Origin: Poriferisodalis sp026713105
GTDB taxonomy: Bacteria; Actinomycetota; Acidimicrobiia; Acidimicrobiales; Poriferisodalaceae
DNA: 64,000 nt
Direction: 5' to 3'
Assembly: GCA_965115995.1 (NCBI GenBank)
Contig: OZ220472.1
Span: 744,001 to 808,000 of the forward strand
Shown here: piece by piece, positions 57,208 to 64,000 of the stretch
Position numbering within the stretch: position 1 is the first letter of the stretch
Layout: each line of letters opens with the position of its first letter
Program-made: the position numbers and the translations under genes
The notes under the pieces: model-generated
Seen by the model: only the letters and a program-made list of their open reading frames with translations
The model's database searches: none
Told to the model about the DNA's origin: nothing

Positions 57208-58683
57208 ATGATGAACGACGCGACTGCGCTGGCCGAGCAAGTACGAGCCGGCGAGCTCGACACTGCAACAACCGTTGAGGACGCCATCTCGCGTTGCGGG
57301 CAGGTGAATCCGACGATCAACGCGATCGTCGAGCAGACCTTTGATGCTGCGCGACAACGGGCCGCCGAGCTCGATGCCAGCGGAGCATCGACAGGCCTGC
57401 TCGCTGGCGTGCCGATTGCGTTGAAGGATCTGTTCTGCCCGGCCGAGGGAGAACCCGGCTACCAAGGCAATCGCCGGTTGGCGGAGCTGGACTATCGCTA
57501 TCCCGAGACCGGGGCAGTCGCTCGCCGGTTGGCCGAAGCGGGTGCCATCAGCATCGGGCACTCGCACAGCCCCGAGCTCGGCGGCGGCCAGTGCCCCGCT
57601 GCTGCCGAGACGCATCTCTACGGGCCCACGCGCAACCCGTGGAACACCGACCACACCGTGCTGGGCTCCAGCGGCGGTGCAGCTGCAGCGGTTGCCGCAG
57701 GCATCGTGCGCATCGCCCATGCCAGCGACGGCGGCGGCTCGATCCGCATTCCCGCCAGCGCCAACGGTCTGGTCGGTCTCAAACCTTCTCGGGGGCGGAT
57801 CTCCAACGCCCCCGCCGGGGAGGCCTGGGGAGGCGGCACCGCTGACGGGGCCGTTGCCCTCACGGTGCGCGACGCCGCGCTGGCGCTCGATGTGCTCGCC
57901 GGCCCCGAGCCCGGCGATCCCTACATGCCGGCGCATCGGGCGCCGCCAGCCGGCTACGTCGCCGAAGTCGGCCAGGACCCGGGCGAGCTGCGCATCGGGG
58001 TGAGCTCGACCATCCCCTTCGAAGACACCGACCCGCTGTGCACGCAGGCCACCGAGGCCGCCGCCGATCTGCTCGACGGCCTCGGCCACCGGGTGGAGAC
58101 AGCGCGGCCCGAGCCGATGGCCACCAACGACTACATGTACGACTACGTGCGCATCATGCGCGCCAGCGCAACGGCAACACTGCGGTCATTCGAAGGCGTG
58201 CTGGGCCGACCGTGGGCCGAAGACGACGTCGAGCCGGTCGCATGGATCAACTACCAGCGCGGCGCCAAGATCAGCGCGCCAGACGTGCTGGCCAGCCGGG
58301 AGCGCCTGCACCAGTTCACCCGCCGGATCGTGCAGTGGTGGAACGAGGTGCCAGGGCAAGGCGACGGCTTCGACCTGCTGCTGACCCCAACGCTCGGCGT
58401 CGTCCCGCCACGCGTCGGCCATCTCGTCGAGGGCGACGAACGCACGCTCACCAGGCGGCTGGCCAAGGTCACCCCGTACCTGCCGCAGTTCAACGTCAGC
58501 GGCCAGCCCGCCATCTCGGTGCCGTTGGGAACGCCCGAAGGCATGTCACCCGAAGGCCTGCCCATCGGGGTGCACCTCGTTGCCGCACCTGGGCGCGAAG
58601 ACGTACTGCTGCGGGTCGCTGCCCAGATCGAACAGGCCGCTCCCTGGTCGCAGCGCCGCCCGCCCGTCCACGCCGCTCACTGA
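57208..58683 (+). CDS. amidase (amidase signature family)
   Basis: A 491-residue amidase-signature enzyme. The Ser-cisSer-Lys triad is visible as Lys73 (PIALKDLF), Ser155 (LGSSGGAAAAVAAG) and Ser178 (DGGGSIRIPAS). It hydrolyses a C-N amide bond; the substrate is unknown. The N-terminus MMNDATALAEQVRAGELDTATTVEDAI is the usual family start, so ATG at 57208 is chosen over the longer frame at 57061. TTGACA at about 57150 could be a -35, but the -10 is unclear. The preceding gene is vapC, 82 bases upstream. Convergent with the EamA gene. Confidence 0.88.
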   Translation: MMNDATALAEQVRAGELDTATTVEDAISRCGQVNPTINAIVEQTFDAARQRAAELDASGASTGLLAGVPIALKDLFCPAEGEPGYQGNRRLAELDYRYPETGAVARRLAEAGAISIGHSHSPELGGGQCPAAAETHLYGPTRNPWNTDHTVLGSSGGAAAAVAAGIVRIAHASDGGGSIRIPASANGLVGLKPSRGRISNAPAGEAWGGGTADGAVALTVRDAALALDVLAGPEPGDPYMPAHRAPPAGYVAEVGQDPGELRIGVSSTIPFEDTDPLCTQATEAAADLLDGLGHRVETARPEPMATNDYMYDYVRIMRASATATLRSFEGVLGRPWAEDDVEPVAWINYQRGAKISAPDVLASRERLHQFTRRIVQWWNEVPGQGDGFDLLLTPTLGVVPPRVGHLVEGDERTLTRRLAKVTPYLPQFNVSGQPAISVPLGTPEGMSPEGLPIGVHLVAAPGREDVLLRVAAQIEQAAPWSQRRPPVHAAH

Positions 58684-58726
58684 TCGAGCGTGAGCTGGCG
58701 CAGCGTCGGTTGCGCCCTCGCCAGCC

Positions 58727-59662
58727 CTACGTCAGCTTGGTGCGGGACTGGTCGAGCACCACGGCGGCGAGCGCGAACATCACCACTGCCATGCCGACGA
58801 ATTGCCACAGCGACACCTGATCACCCAGAAACACCCAGGCCATCAGCGTGCTGGTGACGGGGATGGCCAGCGTCATCGTGGAACCCAGCCACGACGGGAT
58901 CCGCACCAGCGACCAGTTCATGAGCATGTGGCTGGCGACTCCCGGCCCGATGGCCATGATTCCCAGCCACAGCCACGCCCCTGAAGACGGCCAGTCGAAC
59001 ACCTGCCCCGAGGCGAGCGCGAACGGCGTCGCCACCAGTGAGCACACCAGCGCGCTGCCGCCCGTGTACTGCGCTGCTGCGATCTTCTGCGTGCTGAGCT
59101 TCGAGCACACGAAGTAGCCCGTCCAGGCGAACAGGGCGCCGAAGGCCAGCAGGTCGCCGTACACGCTCCACTCCGAGAGCCCCGCCGAGCCCAGCACCAC
59201 GATCACGATGCCGCCGATCGCCACCAGCGCCAGGCCCCAATGGCGACGGCCCGGCTGCTCGTCGAAGATCCGTGGTGCCAGAAAGAGCATGAGCAACGGC
59301 TGCAGCGATGCCACCACTGTGGCATTGGCCACCGTGGTCAGCCGCAGAGCGACGAAGAACAGCATGATGTCGAACGCCAGCGAGAACCCGCCCCAGAACG
59401 AGATCTTGATCGAAGACAGACGCAGCGGGGTGCGGTTGGCCCACAGGAACAGCGCGACCAGTCCCGTGTAGAGCCACATCCGCCAGAACACGACGGCCAG
59501 CGGACCGAGCTCGGAGATGCCCTTGGAGATCACGCCCGAAGCCGCCCAGCCCACCATCGCCACAGCGGCGGCGGGCACACCGAGCGCACGTTCGGACAGC
59601 GCGGGTGCGCCGCGCCCCCCGTACGGCGCCCCCGGCGCCGCCCCCGATCCGTTGTCGGCCAT
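58727..59662 (-). CDS. EamA-family transporter (DMT superfamily)
   Basis: A 311-residue inner-membrane protein with about ten helices in two EamA repeats (roughly 30-155 and 170-305). Blocks include AVAMVGWAASGVISKGISELGPLAVVFWRMWLYTGLVALF, VVASLQPLLMLFLAPRIFDEQPGRRHWGLALVAIGGIVIVVL, and MTLAIPVTSTLMAWVFLGDQVSLWQFVGMAVVMF. Family members export or import amino acids, nucleosides or similar small molecules. The N-terminal 25 residues are a Gly/Ala/Pro-rich tail. Start ATG at 59662. The sequence does not indicate the substrate. Confidence 0.9.
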   Translation of the reverse strand: MADNGSGAAPGAPYGGRGAPALSERALGVPAAAVAMVGWAASGVISKGISELGPLAVVFWRMWLYTGLVALFLWANRTPLRLSSIKISFWGGFSLAFDIMLFFVALRLTTVANATVVASLQPLLMLFLAPRIFDEQPGRRHWGLALVAIGGIVIVVLGSAGLSEWSVYGDLLAFGALFAWTGYFVCSKLSTQKIAAAQYTGGSALVCSLVATPFALASGQVFDWPSSGAWLWLGIMAIGPGVASHMLMNWSLVRIPSWLGSTMTLAIPVTSTLMAWVFLGDQVSLWQFVGMAVVMFALAAVVLDQSRTKLT

Positions 59663-59747
59663 GTGCGTGCTCCAGCCCCGCCGTTCCAGCTAGCAAGTCA
59701 CGGCCGCGGGCATGCCGAGCTGACCCCGGGAATTGCTGTGGGGAACA

Positions 59748-61088
59748 CTACGCCTCAGCGTCGTTGGGAACCTGTTGGGCGTCTGCTGTTTCGGCAAACT
59801 CTCGGGATTCGGCGGCAGCGGCGCTGAAGATGCCGATCGACATGAGCGACTGCTCGGCGGCCCTTCGTGCATCGTAGGTCTCAGCTCGGATGCCGTGCAG
59901 AATTGCCGATGCCGGATCGGCCGCGACGGCCAGCTCGATTAGGTGGCACGCCAGCTTGAGATCGCCCTGGTCGACGAGTTCTTGGGCCCGCTGCGCGAAT
60001 GCCCCGGCCCCGCCTCCGAGACGCACCAGCTCGGCGGCCAGCTCACCCTTGGGCGAGGGCTTCAGGTAGGCCGGGTCGAGATCCCACCATCCCCCGTACA
60101 GGCGCCAGATGTTGCGAATCACGAACTCGGGCTCGTCATAGACGGGCCGCATCCACGGACGCGCCAGCCATTCCGCCGGCAGCGAGACGCTCTGGAGAAT
60201 TTCGTCCAGCGAAGCGCCGTCGTTCATGAGGTCGATCGTCTGACTCACCAGCGACTCCAGCGATTCCGCCAGTGTCAGCAGCACCGTGGCGATGCGCTCA
60301 CGGCCCCGCACGGGCGGACCGTGTGCCGGGATCAGCAGCTCCGGCTCGAGCGCATCCATGCGTCGCAGCGCCCGGGCCCACTCCAGCGGGTAGCGCTGCA
60401 CTTTCTGAGGGTTGCCGGCGTTCGGGAACACCCAGACCACCAGATCGCCAGGGCAGATCGCCCGATGCGAGGGCACCCACGCCCACGTGTGGTCGTCGGT
60501 CTCGCCCTTGTCGTGATGCAGCTCCAAGTCGAGCCCGCCGACCGACAGCGAGTCGTTCGTGCTGTAGGTGCGGTTCGGCCACAGCGCATCGGACGGCAGG
60601 AAGTTGTCGTCGTCGAAGGCGATGCCTACCCCGCGCTGCCGGAGCCCCAGGCCGAACTGGCGCCGGTTGATGATGAGGTTGTAGCCGTTGGTGGCGTTGT
60701 AGCGCTCAAAGCGCGGGACCACGTTGTCGTGCCCGACCACCTCGGGCAGCGGCTGGCGGCGCTCGGCTGCGTCAGCCGCCAACGCACCGCTGCCGCCGAC
60801 ATGGTCGACGTGTCCATGGGTGTACAGCAGCGTGTTGATGCGATCGGTGGACCAGCCCCGCAGCGAATCAACCACCGCCGTGCCGCTGAACGGCCCGCTG
60901 GCGTCGAAGCACACCAGGCCGTCGTCGGTGCCGAAGGTGACCATGTTGCTGAACGCCTCGATCACTGCGACGTTGTCGTCGATCTCGCTCAGTGCGTTGT
61001 TGACGCGGACGATCTGCTCGTCGGCAACTCCGGTGTCGATGAGTCGGCTCGACAGCTCGATGGGATCGGCGGTCTTTGGCGGTGCCAC
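59748..61088 (-). CDS. alkylsulfatase-like metallo-beta-lactamase protein
   Basis: A 446-residue protein. The metallo-beta-lactamase domain has the zinc motif HGHVDHVGG (HxHxDH), AWVPSHRAICPGDLVVW with a metal-binding aspartate, and LLIPAHGPPVRG. A C-terminal alkylsulfatase dimerisation-type domain follows (GGWWDLDPAYLKPSPKGELAAELVRLGGG ... LIELAVAADPASAILHGIRAETYDARRAAEQSLMSIGIFSAAA). This is the SdsA1/alkylsulfatase group, which releases sulfate from alkyl sulfates. It lacks a visible signal peptide. GTG at 61088 has AAGGGAG upstream. It is 88 bases downstream of livF on the same strand. Confidence 0.82.
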   Translation of the reverse strand: MAPPKTADPIELSSRLIDTGVADEQIVRVNNALSEIDDNVAVIEAFSNMVTFGTDDGLVCFDASGPFSGTAVVDSLRGWSTDRINTLLYTHGHVDHVGGSGALAADAAERRQPLPEVVGHDNVVPRFERYNATNGYNLIINRRQFGLGLRQRGVGIAFDDDNFLPSDALWPNRTYSTNDSLSVGGLDLELHHDKGETDDHTWAWVPSHRAICPGDLVVWVFPNAGNPQKVQRYPLEWARALRRMDALEPELLIPAHGPPVRGRERIATVLLTLAESLESLVSQTIDLMNDGASLDEILQSVSLPAEWLARPWMRPVYDEPEFVIRNIWRLYGGWWDLDPAYLKPSPKGELAAELVRLGGGAGAFAQRAQELVDQGDLKLACHLIELAVAADPASAILHGIRAETYDARRAAEQSLMSIGIFSAAAAESREFAETADAQQVPNDAEA

Positions 61089-61176
61089 GACACTCCCTTG
61101 TGGTTCGACGGCTTCCGGTTCGGGTGGTGGTCTGTGCTTCGTGGTCGCTGGCCGTCCGGCCGCGGCCGTCGATATG

Positions 61177-61929
61177 TCAGTCCTGCAACAGGTATGCCGA
61201 GTGCAACACCTCAGGCTGGTGAATCAGTTCCTCCGCGCTGCCGTCGTAGCGGATGCGACCGCCTTCCAGCACATACGCCTTGGTGGCCATCGCCAATGCG
61301 ACCTGGGCGAACTGCTCGATCAGCAGCACGGCCACACCGCTGTCGGCTACCTCCGCCAACACCGGAGTAAGCCGCTTCACGACGATGGGTGCCAAACCCA
61401 GCGAGAGCTCGTCGACAACGAGCACCTTGGGCCGCGACACCAGCGCCTGGGCCAGCACCACCATCTGCTGCTCGCCGCCCGACAGCAGCCGTCCGTCGTA
61501 GTCCCAGCGGCGTTCCAATTCGGGAAAGAGCGACTGCGCATACTCCACGCCATCGGCGGCGCTCTGGGCGTCGAGCGAGTAGGTGGCCACGCGCATGTTG
61601 TCGGCCACGGTCAGGTCGGTCAGCAGCCGGCGGCCCTCGGGCACCACCGACACGCCGGCGTGGCGGACCCGCTCCGGTCGCCAGCCGGTGATGTCGGTGC
61701 CGCCGACGGTGACTTGTCCCGAGCGCGTGCGGGCCAGGCCGGCGATGGCAGCAGCGAGGCTGGACTTGCCGGCCCCGTTCGGTCCCAGCAAGGTGGTGAT
61801 TTCACCTGGAGGCACCTCAAGGGAGACATCGTGCACCACGGGTCGCCCGCCTCGATCCACGGTCAGGTCGCTCAGCACCAGGTTCGACATGGCGGCGCCC
61901 TCGGTGGGTGTCTCGTCGGCCACGGTCAC
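61177..61929 (-). CDS. livF: branched-chain amino acid-type ABC transporter ATPase
   Basis: A 250-residue ABC ATPase of the LivF type: Walker A LLGPNGAGKSS, Q-loop region VSVVPEGRRLLTDLTVADNM, signature LLSGGEQQMVVLAQAL and Walker B VLVVDELSLGLAP, ending YDGSAEELIHQPEVLHSAYL. The GTG at 61929 overlaps the livG stop (GTGA) and adds the short VTVADETPTEGAA lead-in; the ATG at 61890 is the alternative. It pairs with LivG to energise import of branched-chain amino acids or other small carboxylates. Confidence 0.92.
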   Translation of the reverse strand: MTVADETPTEGAAMSNLVLSDLTVDRGGRPVVHDVSLEVPPGEITTLLGPNGAGKSSLAAAIAGLARTRSGQVTVGGTDITGWRPERVRHAGVSVVPEGRRLLTDLTVADNMRVATYSLDAQSAADGVEYAQSLFPELERRWDYDGRLLSGGEQQMVVLAQALVSRPKVLVVDELSLGLAPIVVKRLTPVLAEVADSGVAVLLIEQFAQVALAMATKAYVLEGGRIRYDGSAEELIHQPEVLHSAYLLQD

Positions 61930-62642
61930 GCCTCCTCGTCGCCGACGTAGGCAGCGAGCACACGCTCGTCGTGCAGCACATCGGCAGTCGGGCCGGCAGC
62001 CACGAGACGCCCGAAGTCGAGCACCGCTGTCCACTCACAGCACGCCTGCACCAGCGACATGTCGTGATCCACCAAGATCGCCGTGGCTCCCGTGCGCTCA
62101 GGCACCGAGCGGATGATCTGTGCCAGGTGCTCGGTTTCCTCCTCGGGCAGCCCGGCAGCGGGCTCGTCAAAGAGCACAATCCGTGGTGCGCCCACGATGG
62201 CCCGCGCGACTTCGATGAAGCGGCGGTCACGCTGAGACAGCGTTCGGACCACCTTGTCACGAACGTCGCTCAGCCCGACGAACGAGAGCACGTCGTCGAC
62301 AGCGTCTTGGCGTTCGGAGCGCGAGCCCTCGGCGGCGTGCTCGTGCACGGTGAGCACGTTCTCGTACACGGTGAGGCTCTCGATGGCCTGCACCGTCTGA
62401 AAGGTGCGACGTACGCCCCAGCGAGCCCGCGCGTAGTCGGGCATGTCCAACAGGTCGATGTCGTCGATGACGACGCGGCCCGACACCGGTGTCACAAAGC
62501 CCGACATCACGTTGAACAGCGTCGTCTTGCCGGCGCCGTTCGGGCCGATCAGCCCGCAGGTGCCGCCCGGGAACGTGAGTGTCACCTGATCCAGCGAGCG
62601 GACACCGCCGAATTGCACGCTGAGGTCGGTGATCTCGATCAC
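61926..62642 (-). CDS. livG: branched-chain amino acid-type ABC transporter ATPase
   Basis: A 238-residue LivG-type ATPase: Walker A LIGPNGAGKTTLFNVMSG, the LivG-typical FQTVQAIESLTVYENVL, signature LSQRDRRFIEVARAIVG (a variant of LSGG-Q), Walker B IVLFDEPAAGLP and the H-loop LVDHDMSLVQACCEWTAVLDFGRLVAAG. The start ATG overlaps the livM stop (ATGA), and livF overlaps its stop. Confidence 0.92.
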   Translation of the reverse strand: MIEITDLSVQFGGVRSLDQVTLTFPGGTCGLIGPNGAGKTTLFNVMSGFVTPVSGRVVIDDIDLLDMPDYARARWGVRRTFQTVQAIESLTVYENVLTVHEHAAEGSRSERQDAVDDVLSFVGLSDVRDKVVRTLSQRDRRFIEVARAIVGAPRIVLFDEPAAGLPEEETEHLAQIIRSVPERTGATAILVDHDMSLVQACCEWTAVLDFGRLVAAGPTADVLHDERVLAAYVGDEEA

Positions 62643-63634
62643 TCGAGCAGACCCTTCTTCTCCATGGCCTTCGTCGTCTGGATCAGGTTGATCATGAGGC
62701 CGATCCCGAAAATGGTCAGCGCGAAGTCATTCCAGAAATTGTGACCGATGACGTTCTGGGTCAGGAAGGGCAGCATGATCGTGGCGAAGAAGGCGGCCAG
62801 CACCGCACCCCACAGCGAGCTGATGCCGCCCATGAGCACCACCGCGATCAAGAACAGCGCAGCTTGCCGGTCGAATTGCGCAATGCTGGAGTTCGACTGC
62901 ACATGAGCGCCGTACAAGCCGCCGGCCACGCCTGCCATGAAGGCAGCCAGGCCGAAGGCCAGCAGCTTGTAGCGGGTGATGTTGATGCCCGAGGCCAGCG
63001 CCGAAGGCTCGCTCTGGCTCACCGACGCCCACGCCCGCCCCGGCTTGGAGGCCAGGAACGCCACGGCAATCATGAACATGACGAACGCAACGATCACGGC
63101 GTACCGGAAGAAGGCGACATCACCGTCAGCGACGAATGGTCGCGGCATCGGTTCACGATCACCGATCGCGAACGCGACTCCTCGAAAACCCGGACCGCCG
63201 GTGGGGAGCTTGATGCGGTTCAGGGCGATCTCGATGCCGACGGCCAGCAGCAGTGTGACCAGAGCCAGGTAGAGCCCGCTGACCCGAAGCGCGGGCAAGC
63301 CGATGAGCAACCCGAAGATGGCAGCCACCAGTCCGCCGGCGATCAACAGCAGGGGGAACACCCCGGGGTAGGGGACGTCGGTGAGGTAGGCCAATCGGAT
63401 CGTCACCCAGGCGCCGATGCCGTAGGGGGCAACCTGGCCCAGCGACACCAAGCCCACCCGGCCGTACAGCATCCCGACGCTGGCAGCCACGACGGCGTAG
63501 ATCGCCATCTGGGTGAAGTTGAAGATCCACGTTGCGTCGAGGACCGACGGCATGACGAACATCGCAAACAGGAACAGCGCGCCGACGAGTGTCGGTTGGA
63601 AGGCTCGGTGGGAGAGCGCCTGAGCGACCCTCAC
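62639..63634 (-). CDS. livM: branched-chain amino acid-type ABC transporter permease
   Basis: A 331-residue LivM-type permease with roughly nine hydrophobic helices. Typical blocks are GLVSLGQVAPYGIGAWVTI, LPALRVSGLYLALVTLLLAVGIEIAL, GRAWASVSQSEPSALASGINITRYKLLAFGLAAFMAGVAGGLYG, and LFLIAVVLMGGISSLWGAVLAAFF. The GTG at 63634 overlaps the upstream permease stop (GTGA), which excludes the much longer frame running to 63931. Confidence 0.92.
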   Translation of the reverse strand: MRVAQALSHRAFQPTLVGALFLFAMFVMPSVLDATWIFNFTQMAIYAVVAASVGMLYGRVGLVSLGQVAPYGIGAWVTIRLAYLTDVPYPGVFPLLLIAGGLVAAIFGLLIGLPALRVSGLYLALVTLLLAVGIEIALNRIKLPTGGPGFRGVAFAIGDREPMPRPFVADGDVAFFRYAVIVAFVMFMIAVAFLASKPGRAWASVSQSEPSALASGINITRYKLLAFGLAAFMAGVAGGLYGAHVQSNSSIAQFDRQAALFLIAVVLMGGISSLWGAVLAAFFATIMLPFLTQNVIGHNFWNDFALTIFGIGLMINLIQTTKAMEKKGLLE

Positions 63635-64000
63635 GACATCTCCCTGCCTGCGAGCACCACCGTGCGCTTCCGTGAGATCCACAGGATCGCGACGACGGCG
63701 ATCACCATGGGGGTCATCTTGCGAATCTGGGACAGGAAGCTCAAGCTGCCGCTGAACGGTGTCAGCATCGACTCCACGACGCCGATCAGCAGGCTCGCTC
63801 CCAGCGTGATCCACAGCGACCTGAACTGGCCCACGATGGCCCCCGCAAGCGCCGGAATGACAAACCAGGTGAGGGTGACCTGATCCATGCTCTTGAAGAG
63901 CGACGGCAGCAGCAAGAAGACGCAGCCGCACAGCAAACCGGCGCCGAACCAGGCAATCGCCTCGACGCGCCGGACCGGGACGCCCAGCAACGCCGCGGTC
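63631..64000 (-). CDS. livH: branched-chain amino acid-type ABC transporter permease, partial
   Basis: The last 122 or so codons of a LivH-type permease, running off the right edge. Residues such as AALLGVPVRRVEAIAWFGAG, SLWITLGASLLIGVVESMLTPF and MVIAVVAILWISRKR match the C-terminal part of the family. The N-terminus and the usual substrate-binding protein gene lie beyond the window. It overlaps livM by four bases and is the first visible gene of livHMGF. Confidence 0.88.
   Translation of the reverse strand, partial: TAALLGVPVRRVEAIAWFGAGLLCGCVFLLLPSLFKSMDQVTLTWFVIPALAGAIVGQFRSLWITLGASLLIGVVESMLTPFSGSLSFLSQIRKMTPMVIAVVAILWISRKRTVVLAGREMS

Overview
The window is high-GC DNA with tightly packed genes. 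Its gene content is that of an actinobacterium: F420/LLM-type flavin oxidoreductases, ergothioneine genes, SCO6745-type and DUF403 families, and many apparently leaderless starts. The abundance of CoA-transferase, acyl-CoA carboxylase, P450 and amidohydrolase genes suggests a free-living or host-associated heterotroph, plausibly near the Acidimicrobiia. The taxonomic placement is inference; no rRNA gene is present.

Left edge (1-1.8 kb): a small accessory patch. It holds a decayed IS30-family transposase, a lower-GC secreted protein of unknown function, and a serine recombinase preceded by two identically spaced palindromes. From 1.8 to 8.4 kb are housekeeping genes on the minus strand: a membrane-anchored Mur-ligase-like protein, an alpha/beta hydrolase, leuA with an intact leader peptide and attenuator, and polyphosphate kinase. 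From 8.6 to 18 kb is a catabolic block: a thiolase-like protein, a DnaJ-domain membrane protein, a VOC protein, a formylglycine sulfatase, an SDR, an LLM oxidoreductase, a PrpF-family isomerase and a cytochrome P450. A tRNA-Val(CAC) follows.

The best-defined pathway lies at 19.2-24.3 kb. ligJ-ligK-ligU-ligI on the plus strand face ligB-ligA on the minus strand. Together they encode protocatechuate 4,5-dioxygenase and all downstream steps from 2-pyrone-4,6-dicarboxylate to pyruvate and oxaloacetate, except the ligC-type dehydrogenase, which is not in the window. Next comes a translationally coupled ATP-grasp / alpha-E / transglutaminase operon (24.4-27.9 kb), then an acyl-CoA carboxyltransferase, an M24 peptidase and an FAD amine oxidase-like protein. 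A 1074-residue secreted Calx-beta protein, a Nudix hydrolase, a DszA/NtaA-type monooxygenase, a two-domain deacetylase and two paralogous membrane proteins follow.

From 42 to 51 kb are two adjacent, duplicated, double-domain class III CoA-transferases and a single-chain biotin-dependent carboxylase. The rest carries egtB-egtD, a nitroreductase tail remnant, a SalK/SCO6745-like protein, a dienelactone hydrolase, an enoyl-CoA hydratase, a vapBC toxin-antitoxin pair with a near-perfect operator, an amidase, an EamA transporter, an alkylsulfatase-like metallo-beta-lactamase and most of a branched-chain amino acid-type ABC transporter that runs off the right edge.

Outside genes the clearest signals are the leuA attenuator, a two-copy structured intergenic repeat with a compensatory base change, the recombinase palindromes, the vapBC operator, and recurrent -10-like hexamers 6-8 bases before start codons.
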